A program made the translations under genes and the position numbers. Of a stretch of 46,942 bases of DNA, positions 8,732-17,304 are shown one piece after another. Location: NCBI GenBank assembly GCA_937921775.1, contig CAKZUK010000188.1:1-46942 (forward strand), read 5' to 3'. The first letter of the stretch is position 1. Each line of letters starts with the position of its first letter. This DNA is from an uncultured Saprospiraceae bacterium (GTDB taxonomy: Bacteria; Bacteroidota; Bacteroidia; Chitinophagales; Saprospiraceae). The notes beneath the pieces were generated by a model. That model was not told the origin of the DNA, searched no databases, and saw nothing but the letters and a program-made list of their open reading frames with translations.

Positions 8732-8856
8732 ATACATAATTGTAAGCCGATTCACACTAATTTAAAAAAGGTATGAACCCTTCCCTCGCACTTACAAGCC
8801 CGATTTTATCCCCTCTACGTTAAATTACTCCCCAGTCATAATTCAATTAGAATTTA

Positions 8857-9966
8857 ATGAGTACAACTGAACTAAACACAACAAACCCAAACAGTCATTT
8901 TATTTGCGGATCAACTCAAAAAAAGATATACCTACTGCTATTCTTTTTTTTAGGGATTACTAATGGCTATGCACAACCGGTTAATGACAATCCTTTTGAT
9001 GCGATTGAAATGGATGTAACTGGGAGTAATAAATATCATAACTTTACAAATGAGTTGGCAACCAACTCTATGGTGTACCCAGATCCTTCCTGTGGATCAT
9101 ATTCAGGAGCGGATGTTTGGTTTAAAATGACTGTACCGGGGACAGGTGCCATGGAGATTAAAGCAAAGACAAACATAGATCCTCAAATGGTATTGGTTGT
9201 CTATACAGGTAGCCCAGATAATTTTACGGAATATGATTGTTCTGAAAACGGAGGGCAAGGTAATATTAGTAGTTTAGTTACAATCAAGGATGCAGCTTTG
9301 GCAGGCGTTGAAATTTATGTACGGGCCTTTAGATATGGAACGAACATAGGAGCTCCATTCCAAATATCAGCACGAAAAGGTAATGCTTCTTCGCTTCCAG
9401 TAGAACTAGTGAATTTTAGTTCTCAGGTCCTTGACAACGAAGTAGTGGTGTTGACTTGGGAAACTGCATCAGAAATGAATAACGATTATTTTATAGTTGA
9501 GCATAGCACAGACGGGAGTGATTATACGCCAGTTGGACATTTGGCAGGAAATGGAACTAGCTTTGAATCTCAGTATTACACTTATGAACATGATGAGCCT
9601 TATTTTGGTGAGAACTATTACCGTCTAAAACAGGTGGATGTTGATGGCCAGTTTGAATACTCTAAAACAGTAACGGCTATTATTAAAATGGAGGAAGCTA
9701 AGATCAATGTTTATCCCAACCCAGTAGAGGCAAGTCGTGGTATCAACATTAGATGGATCGGTGATTTTGGAAAGGAGAAAACACAATTGATTATTACTAA
9801 TTCAGCTGGTAACCAGGTCTTTTTGACAGAACTGGATGTTAGGCATCAAAGAGAATCATTTGTTGATCTGTCAACTCTAGGGTTAAATGCAGGAGTCTAC
9901 TACCTGACGATTAATGATAAGAATGCTTTAGTCGCGAATCAAAAAATAAACCTTGTGCGAGACTAG
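8857..9966 (+). CDS. Secreted one-domain paralogue with T9SS type A sorting domain
   Basis: 369 residues. The hydrophobic signal core (IYLLLFFFLGITNGYAQ) is preceded by a polar N-region of about 23 residues, as in its paralogue at 6044. One Cys/WF module follows (PSCGSYSGADVWFKMTVP), then the same linker and T9SS sorting domain, including NNDYFIVEHSTDG, GENYYRLKQVD and MEEAKINVYPNP, which are nearly identical between the two proteins. It is therefore predicted cargo of the type IX system, displayed on or released from the surface. The two genes share upstream motifs and pyrimidine-rich leaders, so co-regulation is likely. The pair differs mainly by domain number, pointing to duplication followed by gain or loss of modules. 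Molecular function is not recognised. Confidence 0.88.
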   Translation: MSTTELNTTNPNSHFICGSTQKKIYLLLFFFLGITNGYAQPVNDNPFDAIEMDVTGSNKYHNFTNELATNSMVYPDPSCGSYSGADVWFKMTVPGTGAMEIKAKTNIDPQMVLVVYTGSPDNFTEYDCSENGGQGNISSLVTIKDAALAGVEIYVRAFRYGTNIGAPFQISARKGNASSLPVELVNFSSQVLDNEVVVLTWETASEMNNDYFIVEHSTDGSDYTPVGHLAGNGTSFESQYYTYEHDEPYFGENYYRLKQVDVDGQFEYSKTVTAIIKMEEAKINVYPNPVEASRGINIRWIGDFGKEKTQLIITNSAGNQVFLTELDVRHQRESFVDLSTLGLNAGVYYLTINDKNALVANQKINLVRD

Positions 9967-9986
9967 AAAAAATAATAAATGATTTA

Positions 9987-10031
9987 TAAAAAAGGACTTA
10001 GTATTCTATTAGAATTACTAAGTCCTTTTTT
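9987..10031. terminator. Bidirectional terminator between the T9SS paralogue and the rhomboid gene
   Basis: A long stem formed by AAAAAAGGACTTAGTA and its complement ending in a T-run, with one bulged base and a 3-base loop. A-run on one side and T-run on the other suit the two converging genes. Confidence 0.85.
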
Positions 10032-10107
10032 ATCTAAATGCGCATTTCAAATACAGAAAAAATTATTGAAACTCAAAACCTGCTAGTGCAATTTTGACTT
10101 CGACTTA

Positions 10108-10866
10108 CTAGGTTCTATCTGATATCCAACCGTCTCTTTCCTCATTTCGTCTAGCTTCTTCTTCTATCTTTCGCTGCAACTTCGTTTTCTCAAATATATC
10201 CCGAGGAAAAAAAAAGTTCGTATCATTCGGATCCTCATTTGCCCACGAAGGTGGAATAGGCTTCTCATCTTCCTCTAGTTCATGCTTGAAATAATAAGCT
10301 ACAAAAAAACCAATAATAGCTCCATATAAATGACTCTCCCACGAAACACCTTCCTCCACTGGAAGTATTCCGACAAACATACCACTGTAATAAAAAAGTA
10401 TAACCAATGCCAGTGCAATTGACTTAATATTTTTTCTAAAAATCCCAGTACCCATGATAAAAGTCGCTAGCCCATAAACGACACCACTCGCGCCAATGTG
10501 ATAGCTTCTACATTGGTGGCCATATTCTAATCCACAGAAAAAATAATTACCAATCAACCAAACCATCAATCCAGTTAATAAATAAATTCCTGTAAAACTA
10601 CGAATGGCAACTCGTGGATAAAAATATAAAATGAGACTGCTGAGCACAAACATTGGAATACTGTTGTGCGTAAGGTGTGCAAAATCGGCATGTATTAATG
10701 GGGCTAACAATATTCCTCTGATTCCAGAAAAGTCGCGCGGCAAAAGCCCTAAGTATCCCAAATGTAAACCGAAGATCACTTGTACCAAGTGAACTGCCCA
10801 GATCACTGCAATGAATAGCAGCGGGAGTCTGATTACGTCGATTAATTTTTGTGATCTTGAATCCAT
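10108..10866 (-). CDS. Rhomboid-family intramembrane serine protease
   Basis: 252 residues with six to seven predicted membrane helices. The catalytic dyad is visible: Ser127 in the GASG motif and His179 in WESHLYGAIIG; HxxxN-type residues appear in the helix around LTHNSIP (66-71), as expected for rhomboids. A charged cytoplasmic tail of about 60 residues (from KHELEED to the end) follows the last helix. Rhomboids cleave membrane-protein substrates inside or near the bilayer; the substrate here is unknown. It lies 69 bases downstream of another leftward gene (10936-11652) and may share its transcript. Family assignment is firm. Confidence 0.93.
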   Translation of the reverse strand: MDSRSQKLIDVIRLPLLFIAVIWAVHLVQVIFGLHLGYLGLLPRDFSGIRGILLAPLIHADFAHLTHNSIPMFVLSSLILYFYPRVAIRSFTGIYLLTGLMVWLIGNYFFCGLEYGHQCRSYHIGASGVVYGLATFIMGTGIFRKNIKSIALALVILFYYSGMFVGILPVEEGVSWESHLYGAIIGFFVAYYFKHELEEDEKPIPPSWANEDPNDTNFFFPRDIFEKTKLQRKIEEEARRNEERDGWISDRT

Positions 10867-10935
10867 TCTTATCGTTCTCGTCTAGCCTTTTATTCAGAAG
10901 ATTATACCAATGCAATATTGATGTTAGTATTCGAT

Positions 10936-11652
10936 TTATTTAAATTTTCGTTGAACAAGTTTAATGAAAATCTGAGCTTTTTTCTTTTTTCCTTTTTTGG
11001 TCCAGTTGTATTTTTCTGCAAAAGACGCTAATAGCATTTTAGCTTCTTCAAAATCTCGCAAACTGTTTAGATCTTTCATCGCCGCGTTAAAAGCATCTGA
11101 GTCTTTTCCGAACAATTCATTGGTAGTAAGAATTCGCTCGTTCAGTCCCATTGCCTTGGTCAAATCTTTGATCGGCAATGAACTCAATTTGTCAGATAAT
11201 TCCTTCCCCTCATTCTGATCGAATAAGACCTCGAATTCATCATCTACTTTATGTGTTGCAGTGACAGGCGCTAATTCCACTTCTATTTCCTCCACTGGCT
11301 CTGGATTTTGTGGCACTACAGCAGGAGAAGGAGGTGGCGGCGTGTTCATCACTACTTTTGCTGGAGCTGGAGGAGGTGAAGGAGGAGCTGCAGCCTGAGG
11401 CTGTTCTTCCTGGATCACTTTAGGAACAGGCTTACTTACCTCAATTGGCTTTTTTATAACCACAGGCTCTCTGACTACCACGGGCTTGTTACCCGTAATT
11501 TCCTTACCATCATTGGAAAAAGCCTGGTAGAATTTTTCAATATAACTCAACATCAATTCTTGCTCAAAAGAATCAATTTTGCTATCCAGCGTCATGCTTT
11601 GGTAGAGTCGATTTATTTTTTCTAGTATTATTTTACCTTGCTGCAAATTCAT
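10936..11652 (-). CDS. Pro-rich two-domain protein of unknown function, conserved C-terminal module
   Basis: 238 residues. An N-terminal helical part (1-50) is joined by a long linker rich in Pro, Val, Ala and Lys (about 55-125, with runs such as PPSPPPAPAK and TPPPPSP) to a C-terminal helical module of about 90 residues, with IKDLTKAMGLNERILTTNEL, LFGKDSDAFNAAM and a basic end. I have seen this last pattern (a short helix set with 'NeRf...eLF..d..ay..ai..LN') at the C-termini of many uncharacterised Bacteroidota proteins, but its role is not known to me. No signal peptide or membrane helix. It may be co-transcribed with the downstream rhomboid gene. The linker suggests that two globular ends work at a distance. 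Confidence 0.8.
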   Translation of the reverse strand: MNLQQGKIILEKINRLYQSMTLDSKIDSFEQELMLSYIEKFYQAFSNDGKEITGNKPVVVREPVVIKKPIEVSKPVPKVIQEEQPQAAAPPSPPPAPAKVVMNTPPPPSPAVVPQNPEPVEEIEVELAPVTATHKVDDEFEVLFDQNEGKELSDKLSSLPIKDLTKAMGLNERILTTNELFGKDSDAFNAAMKDLNSLRDFEEAKMLLASFAEKYNWTKKGKKKKAQIFIKLVQRKFK

Positions 11653-11812
11653 TATAAGTTGGCATTTTTTTGATGAAATTTGGTACTCGAAAATCTGAAT
11701 ATCATGAGGTTTTTAAATAACCCACATATTAAAACTCACGCGAGGCCATTTTTATTTTCATGAAAATCAAAGGATTCCCGTTTTTCTAATCGCTATTCGA
11801 TTGCGAAATTAC

Positions 11813-11820
11813 TACTTTTG
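11813..11820 (+). promoter_or_regulatory. Candidate -7 element for the thymidine kinase transcript
   Basis: TACTTTTG matches TAnnTTTG. No good -33 element is seen. If used, the start near 11827 would place the inverted repeats at 11869-11964 inside a leader of about 260 bases. Confidence 0.35.
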
Positions 11821-11868
11821 ACAATGAAGTTCTTTAAGAATTCCAATTAAAGCAGAGAAGTAGGAATT

Positions 11869-11964
11869 TTTTAGCAAATTGAACTACTTTTTTAGGCCTA
11901 CTTGCCGGAAAAGGCAGGTTCATACTAAGGCTATGAACAAGAAAAATAGCGATTTTTGCTAAAA
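11869..11964 (+). other. Foldable element in the 11653-12088 gap, possible leader RNA
   Basis: An outer 10-bp inverted repeat (TTTTAGCAAA at 11869-11878 with TTTGCTAAAA at 11955-11964) encloses two adjacent hairpins: 11901-11906/11913-11918, with one G-U pair and a GGAAAA loop, and 11918-11924/11932-11938 (GTTCATA/TATGAAC). Together they could form a branched structure between a -7-like motif and tdk. It matches no riboswitch class I know. The rest of the gap shows nothing I can support. Confidence 0.35.
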
Positions 11965-12088
11965 TAAGACCACTTCGCAGGCATAATTAGAATTTTAAAC
12001 AACTTCAAGAGTAAACAATTCAAGCTCATTGTCAATTCCTCTAAATTGAGGGTATTGGTCAAAGAACGTCATAATAATCGCTAAACTA

Positions 12089-12718
12089 ATGTTTCTAGAA
12101 CCACATTTTAAAGGCCAGCGTAGCGGATGGATTGAAGTCATCTGCGGCTCCATGTTCTCCGGAAAAACGGAAGAATTAATTCGAAGACTCAAAAGAGCTA
12201 AGATCGCTAACCAAAAAGTAGAAATATTTAAACCCAAAATTGATACCAGATACGATTCAGTTAAAGTTGTTTCTCATGATGATAACTCTATTCTTTCTAC
12301 ACCAGTAGATCATTCCTCTAAATTATTGGACTTGTCAGATGGGGTAGGAGTAGTAGGAGTGGATGAAGCACAATTTTTTGATAACGAATTGCCTGACGTT
12401 TGTCAACAGTTGGCGCTCAGAGGTATTCGTGTAATCGCAGCTGGGCTTGATATGGATTATAAAGGTATACCCTTTGGTCCAATGCCTGACCTTTTAGCTG
12501 TAGCTGAGTATATTACAAAAGTACATGCGATCTGTAGTCATTGTGGTAATCTAGCAACGCATTCTTTCCGCTTAGCAGCAGACGCTGGTCAAGTGCTACT
12601 CGGTGAAAAGGATACTTACGAAGCTCGTTGCCGTACCTGCTATCACATGGGAAATATTCTAAACTTGAAGGTAAATGCCGCTCTAACAAAAACCAACGGG
12701 CAGGAGAAAAAGAAATAA
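12089..12718 (+). CDS. tdk: Thymidine kinase (type II, zinc-containing)
   Basis: 209 residues. Phosphorylates thymidine to dTMP with ATP in the cytoplasm, the salvage route into dTTP. The P-loop is at 20-27 (GSMFSGKTE region), the acidic DEAQF motif at 91-95, and the structural zinc site is given by Cys148, Cys151, Cys180 and Cys183. The C-terminal lasso region carries the usual substrate-binding stretch, with a Tyr in [10 protein letters not shown]. Length is typical for the family. It starts at the ATG at 12089, giving a 15-residue lead-in before the first beta strand; no better start is visible. It stands alone and is followed by a strong terminator. Identification is firm. Confidence 0.96.
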   Translation: MFLEPHFKGQRSGWIEVICGSMFSGKTEELIRRLKRAKIANQKVEIFKPKIDTRYDSVKVVSHDDNSILSTPVDHSSKLLDLSDGVGVVGVDEAQFFDNELPDVCQQLALRGIRVIAAGLDMDYKGIPFGPMPDLLAVAEYITKVHAICSHCGNLATHSFRLAADAGQVLLGEKDTYEARCRTCYHMGNILNLKVNAALTKTNGQEKKK

Positions 12719-12772
12719 GAATACTTCGAATCTCCTGAGAATGGAAGTCTAATAAGATTTAGTTGAAAATAT

Positions 12773-12809
12773 CAAAACGCCTGCGAAGTAGTACTTCGTA
12801 GGCGTTTTG
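12773..12809 (+). terminator. Terminator after tdk
   Basis: An 18-bp stem with one wobble position (arms 12773-12790 and 12792-12809, CAAAACGCC at the base), closing on a very short loop. It lies 54 bases past the tdk stop. The converging gene at 12926 could use it too. Confidence 0.75.
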
Positions 12810-12925
12810 GTATTTGTTGCAAAAGCGTGGAAACGGGCCTTTCCTCTAGGGATTAAGCAATTGTCTAGTCAAGTAGATAGACGCTCGAGGGGAAATAATG
12901 AAACCAATGACATAGGGCGACTAGC

Positions 12926-13372
12926 TCAATCATTACATTCCGCCTCATTAAATAACTCTTCTCGACTTAATTCGTCCTCAGCCTCAATGCTTAAGGGCTG
13001 ATAGTTGATCTGAACGTAATCAATGGTTTTCCGAACCCTCTTCCATTGCTTGACACCTGCCCCAGGACCTAGTTGGACATCAAGTTTATTCGCTCTTCCC
13101 GCCTGAATGATCACGCTCGTTATTCTTATTGGAGCATAGCCAATATACGAGACCTCAACATCATAAGTCCCAGGGTCAACCTTAATCGAGTAATTACCTG
13201 TGAAGTCGGTGGATGCACCTGTCGAGAGTACACCACCTTTGTATAAACTTACATTAGCACCAATCAGTTCTTCACCCGTTTCACTGTCAGTTATTTTTCC
13301 AGCGATACTAGTCGCTTGTGCAACAAGGACGTTTGAGATACACAGAAGAAATAAGATTAATAGTTGTCTCAT
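12926..13372 (-). CDS. Small exported protein with a carboxypeptidase-regulatory-like beta-sandwich
   Basis: 148 residues from the ATG at 13370-13372, chosen because it gives a clean signal peptide (MRQLLILFLLCISNVLVAQ) and because a good promoter lies upstream at 13464-13492; a longer frame would start inside that promoter. Residues about 22-105 form a CarboxypepD_reg-like (transthyretin-like) domain, with the hallmark GKITDSETGEELIGANV and YDVEVSYIGYAP. In Bacteroidota this domain usually opens TonB-dependent (SusC-like) receptors, but here no barrel or plug follows; the protein ends in a short, acidic, lineage-specific tail. Probably periplasmic or cell-surface. Whether it is a stand-alone binding module or a leftover of a larger receptor cannot be decided from this sequence. 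Confidence 0.82.
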   Translation of the reverse strand: MRQLLILFLLCISNVLVAQATSIAGKITDSETGEELIGANVSLYKGGVLSTGASTDFTGNYSIKVDPGTYDVEVSYIGYAPIRITSVIIQAGRANKLDVQLGPGAGVKQWKRVRKTIDYVQINYQPLSIEAEDELSREELFNEAECND

Positions 13373-13387
13373 AATGAAGAGTTTTAG

Positions 13388-13432
13388 AATCAGGAGGCAA
13401 ATAGGAACTAAGCAGTATTTAACCTCCTGATT
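13388..13432 (-). promoter_or_regulatory. 10-bp inverted repeat in the leader of the CarboxypepD-like gene
   Basis: AATCAGGAGG (13388-13397) and CCTCCTGATT (13423-13432) are exact complements 25 bases apart, between the promoter and the start codon. It may be a leader hairpin that hides the start region or a dyad operator. Confidence 0.4.
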
Positions 13433-13463
13433 GAGCTTTATATTTTGGTAGTTTCCGTTCACT

Positions 13464-13492
13464 CAAATTTAATGGGGATTAGCTTAATTCAA
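13464..13492 (-). promoter_or_regulatory. Promoter of the CarboxypepD-like gene
   Basis: On the minus strand TTG (13492-13490), 18-base spacer, TAAATTTG (13471-13464): close to the Bacteroidota consensus. The expected start near 13458 gives a leader of about 85 bases. Confidence 0.6.
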
Positions 13493-13539
13493 GAACCGCT
13501 TTTCCCACTTTAGTCAGGTTTCTGTTTCTCTGTGTGAAA

Positions 13540-13571
13540 TTGAACAACTTCCTGATTTATCCTTACCTTTG
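13540..13571 (+). promoter_or_regulatory. purH promoter
   Basis: TTG (13540-13542), 21-base spacer, TACCTTTG (13564-13571). The start of transcription near 13577 lies after an upstream in-frame ATG at 13534, which supports the purH start at 13600. It is divergent from the promoter at 13464-13492. Confidence 0.6.
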
Positions 13572-13599
13572 CGCATCTTTTCAGCTTGAACAAACAACT

Positions 13600-15129
13600 A
13601 TGTCCTCTAAAAAAATCAAGTCCGCACTTATTTCAGTTTTCTCAAAAGAAGGCTTAGAGCCAATTATTGAGGAATTAAGCCGTTTGGGAGTTACCATTTA
13701 TTCTACTGGTGGAACCCAGAAATTCATTGAAAACCAATTAAATGCCCCTATCGAAGCAGTGGAAACGCTGACTTCATACCCCTCAATACTTGATGGAAGG
13801 GTCAAAACCTTGCACCCCAAAGTCTTCGGTGGCCTACTAGCTCGCCGTGAAGAAGGACATTTGGCGCAATTGGCAGAATACGATATTCCAGAGATAGACC
13901 TCGCAATAGTGGACCTCTATCCATTTGAAAAAACAGTGGCAGAAACCAATGATGAGACTACTATTATCGAAAAAATAGATATTGGAGGCATCGCTTTAAT
14001 TAGAGCTGCAGCTAAAAATTATAAAGATGTAGCCTGCGTAGCTTCAAAAGATTCATACGAATTCATCTTAGATTTACTGAAATCGAAGGATGGCCACACC
14101 GATTTTGAAGATCGTAAAGAATTAGCAAGAAGAGCATTTAAAACTTCTTCTAACTACGATACAGCCATTTACAATTACTTCAATCGGGACTCTGAAGACT
14201 TAGCTTTCAAGCACAGTATTCATAAAGCAGAAGTATTGCGCTATGGCGAAAATCCGCACCAACAAGGCGTATTTTATGGCGACTTTGATGCGATATTCGA
14301 AAAAATTAGTGGGAAAGCGATCTCCTACAACAATCTGGTAGATATTGATGCAGCCGTTACTTTGATGGCAGAATTCAAAAACGATGAGCCAACTTTTGCA
14401 GTCCTAAAGCACACCAATGCTTGTGGTATCGCTACTCGACCAACTTTATTGGAAGCTTGGACAGATGCACTCGCTGGTGACAATGTTTCTGCTTTTGGAG
14501 GAATCCTAATCTGTAACGCCGAATTGGATTTGGCTACAGCCAAAGAAATTAATAAACTTTTTTACGAAGTGGTTATTGCACCAGCTTTTACACAAGAGGC
14601 TTTAGACTTACTGACTAAAAAGGCAAAACGGGTGATCCTGCGTATCAAAAACTTTCATGTCAATAAGCGTAGCTTCAAAAGCTTGCTAAACGGAGTAGTG
14701 GAGCAAGACACAGATTTGAAAATGGAAACCACGGATGACTTTAAGGTCGCAACCCGTATGGCCCCTACTGAAGAACAGGTATCTGACTTAATATTTGCGA
14801 ACAAATGTGTCAAACATCTTAAGTCAAATACAATTGTATTGATTAAAAATAATCAGTTGATTGGTATGGGCTGTGGCCAAACATCAAGAGTTGATGCACT
14901 TAAGCAAGCGATTCACAAAGCTCAAAGCTTCAACTTTAATGTAGAAGGGGCTGTCATGGCTTCAGATGCTTTCTTCCCATTTCCTGATTGTGTGCAAATT
15001 GCCAAGGAAGCGGGGATAAAGGCAGTTGTTCAGCCAGGTGGTTCTATTAAGGATCAATTGAGTATTGATTATTGCGACAACAATGATTTGCCAATGGTCA
15101 TGACAGGAACAAGACATTTTAAACACTAA
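13600..15129 (+). CDS. purH: Bifunctional AICAR transformylase / IMP cyclohydrolase
   Basis: 509 residues, the usual length for the Bacteroidota form. It performs the last two steps of de novo purine synthesis: formylation of AICAR with 10-formyl-THF, then ring closure to IMP. The N-terminal MGS-like cyclohydrolase domain shows STGGTQ (35-40) and RVKTLHPKVFGGLL; the AICAR transformylase domain shows RYGENPHQ, the catalytic Lys270-His271 pair in KHTNACG, SAFGGI and, near the end, AVVQPGGSIKDQ and the terminal TGTRHFKH. The ATG at 13600 is chosen over one at 13534 because the protein then begins at the normal family position and the promoter fits. Monocistronic as far as seen, with 61 bases to coaX. 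Confidence 0.97.
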   Translation: MSSKKIKSALISVFSKEGLEPIIEELSRLGVTIYSTGGTQKFIENQLNAPIEAVETLTSYPSILDGRVKTLHPKVFGGLLARREEGHLAQLAEYDIPEIDLAIVDLYPFEKTVAETNDETTIIEKIDIGGIALIRAAAKNYKDVACVASKDSYEFILDLLKSKDGHTDFEDRKELARRAFKTSSNYDTAIYNYFNRDSEDLAFKHSIHKAEVLRYGENPHQQGVFYGDFDAIFEKISGKAISYNNLVDIDAAVTLMAEFKNDEPTFAVLKHTNACGIATRPTLLEAWTDALAGDNVSAFGGILICNAELDLATAKEINKLFYEVVIAPAFTQEALDLLTKKAKRVILRIKNFHVNKRSFKSLLNGVVEQDTDLKMETTDDFKVATRMAPTEEQVSDLIFANKCVKHLKSNTIVLIKNNQLIGMGCGQTSRVDALKQAIHKAQSFNFNVEGAVMASDAFFPFPDCVQIAKEAGIKAVVQPGGSIKDQLSIDYCDNNDLPMVMTGTRHFKH

Positions 15130-15190
15130 GCACACTAATAAATTGAAGTGTACAGACGCCATAGTGCGTTTTTAATGCATCTAACAAGTA

Positions 15191-15916
15191 ATGGTGAATC
15201 TTATAATTGATATTGGCAATACTCGTGTAAAAATGGGAGTTTTTGATAAGTTTCAAATCCAGAAGAAGTTAATTTGGAAGGAACTAGATCTAAAGCGTTT
15301 AAAAATATTGTTGACCAAATATAAAATCAATCAGGTAGCGGTTTCCTCCACCGCCGGTCTTTCACCAGTGATCGAACGGTTTTTGGAAAAGAATCATCAG
15401 CTACTTTATTTAAATGCCAAAACCTCATTACCAATAAAAAATCGATATAAGACACCTAAAACGCTTGGTAAAGACCGGCTCGCAGGTGCAGTTGGGGCGC
15501 ATCATTTATACCTTGGGAAAAATTGTCTGGTTATTGATGCAGGAACGTGTATTACCTATGACATCATTACAAAGGAGGGCAATTATCTTGGTGGAAACAT
15601 AGCGCCCGGAGTAAAAATGCGATTTAAAGCCATGCATCATTTTACTGCAAATTTGCCAGAAGTAAAGCAAATTAATTATAAATCCTTGATTGGAAACACC
15701 ACGCTCTCAGCCCTTCAAACAGGAGGGGCACTAGGAACTGTCTTCGAAATGGACGGTTTTATTAAAGCTTATCGAAAAGAATTTAGCCCTTTGAAGGTTA
15801 TTATTACAGGAGGAGATGCTAATTTTTTTGAGAATCGATTGAAAACTAAGATATTTGTAAATCAAAATTTAGTCCTCATTGGATTAAACAAAATATTGAG
15901 CCATAATGCCGTATAA
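15191..15916 (+). CDS. coaX: Type III pantothenate kinase
   Basis: 241 residues. Catalyses ATP-dependent phosphorylation of pantothenate, the first step of coenzyme A synthesis; type III enzymes belong to the acetate-and-sugar kinase fold and need a monovalent cation. The phosphate-binding motif DIGNTRVKMG is at residues 7-16, the GKDRL motif follows TPKTL, the second acidic motif is DAGTCITYD, and the substrate loop reads GGNIAPGVKMRFKAMHHFTANLP. Its last codons overlap the next gene by 11 bases, suggesting translational coupling. The order coaX followed by an outer-membrane protein and TPR-type proteins resembles a cluster common in flavobacteria. Firm. Confidence 0.96.
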   Translation: MVNLIIDIGNTRVKMGVFDKFQIQKKLIWKELDLKRLKILLTKYKINQVAVSSTAGLSPVIERFLEKNHQLLYLNAKTSLPIKNRYKTPKTLGKDRLAGAVGAHHLYLGKNCLVIDAGTCITYDIITKEGNYLGGNIAPGVKMRFKAMHHFTANLPEVKQINYKSLIGNTTLSALQTGGALGTVFEMDGFIKAYRKEFSPLKVIITGGDANFFENRLKTKIFVNQNLVLIGLNKILSHNAV

Positions 15917-17300
15917 AAATACAGTTGTTTTATTTATTTGCCTGATAATGGGGGCTACCTGGAGTTTTGCACAACCCAAGATCAATTCACCTTATTCCCG
16001 AATCGGAATTGGAGACTTGACCAACAAAAACTTTGGTGCTATCAATGGAATGGCTGATATTTCTGCTGCATTTCACGATCCTTATCACCTTAATTTTCAA
16101 AACCCAGCTTCTCTTAGCTTCTTGCAAGTGACTGCCTTTGAAGTGGGATTGAATGCTCGATATGGAAAATTAGAATCCGGTGATGCTATTCAAAAAGGAT
16201 GGAGTGGTAACCTAGCTTACCTCAGCTTGGGTTTCCCAATGAAGAATACTGAAAGTAGAATACTAGACCGAGATAAGTCGCCAATATTTTGGGGAATGGG
16301 CTTTGACTTGAGACCATACAGCTTAGTAGGCTACGATATTGATGCAATAGAAGTACACCCAGTTATAGATACCATCAATTATAATTATGAAGGAACTGGT
16401 GGTACGTATCAAATTCTTTGGGGGAATGGTGTTCGTTACAAAAACTTTGCAATGGGAGCTAACCTTGGATTTGTTTTTGGAACATTTAATAACGACCGTA
16501 GCGTTGATTTTACCAATTTGGAAGAACCTTACGCTGACTTTTTTCAAGAAGATTCTAATGTTCGTGGCTTTATTTGGAACGTAGGGGCACAATACCATCA
16601 TGTTTTTCGCAAAAAAGGAGAGGAAGAAGAAAGAGTTCGCAATCTTCCACAACTGACATTAGGAGCTTACGGGCATTCTAGTCATAATATTGATATCCGC
16701 ACCAGTCGCCTTGCTCAACGCTTCAATGGTTCATACAGCGCAAGCAATCTTACGGCAGCTGACACTATTTTTTCGGGTACTTACACAGACTCAACCTTTG
16801 CGGCTAAGTTACCTGCTGAATTTGGTATAGGTATAATGTATCAATTCGTAAATCGTACCTCTGATGGTAGAAACACCCAATGGCGCTTCGGAATGGACTT
16901 CACTACTGCGGCCTGGAGCAGCTTCACAAATGAGGCTAGACCCAACGAAAGATTTGAAAATGCATACCGAATTGCCGTCGGAGCAGAGCTGTTGCCAGAC
17001 AACTCTCCAGTCTACGTAAAGAACTACGCCAACAAGATTCGCTATAGAATTGGAGGTTTTTATGCTAAAGATCCCCGTGTGGTTTTAGGAAATAACAAAT
17101 CTTTAACTAACTATGGTATAACACTTGGGCTAGGTTTACCGATTATAAGGAAGGGAGGTGATAACTCTTTTCTAAACTTTGCCCTAGAACTGGGAACTTT
17201 GGAAGGAGATGAAGGAAGCCTCAAAGATACTTATGGCAAACTCACATTAGGAATTACATTTAATGATAAGAATTGGTTTAAAAAACGAAAATTTAATTAA
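15906..17300 (+). CDS. Outer-membrane beta-barrel protein
   Basis: 464 residues with a signal peptide ending in WSFAQ. Start region motifs INSPYSRIGIGDL and LNFQNPASLSFL are those of a Bacteroidota outer-membrane protein commonly found next to coaX; the body alternates aromatic and polar residues (AYLSLGFPM, GMGFDLRPYSLVGYDI, NFAMGANLGFVFG) and ends in a strand of type KLTLGITF before a basic tail, as expected of a barrel of FadL-like or related type. The substrate is unknown. It overlaps coaX by 11 bases and is followed after 4 bases by the next gene, so the three are probably one operon. Confidence 0.85.
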   Translation: MPYKNTVVLFICLIMGATWSFAQPKINSPYSRIGIGDLTNKNFGAINGMADISAAFHDPYHLNFQNPASLSFLQVTAFEVGLNARYGKLESGDAIQKGWSGNLAYLSLGFPMKNTESRILDRDKSPIFWGMGFDLRPYSLVGYDIDAIEVHPVIDTINYNYEGTGGTYQILWGNGVRYKNFAMGANLGFVFGTFNNDRSVDFTNLEEPYADFFQEDSNVRGFIWNVGAQYHHVFRKKGEEEERVRNLPQLTLGAYGHSSHNIDIRTSRLAQRFNGSYSASNLTAADTIFSGTYTDSTFAAKLPAEFGIGIMYQFVNRTSDGRNTQWRFGMDFTTAAWSSFTNEARPNERFENAYRIAVGAELLPDNSPVYVKNYANKIRYRIGGFYAKDPRVVLGNNKSLTNYGITLGLGLPIIRKGGDNSFLNFALELGTLEGDEGSLKDTYGKLTLGITFNDKNWFKKRKFN

Positions 17301-17304
17301 TACC

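Noticed and set aside
12807..13001. Rightward 64-codon frame after tdk.
   Set aside because: It overlaps the end of a well-supported exported protein on the other strand and follows directly on a terminator.
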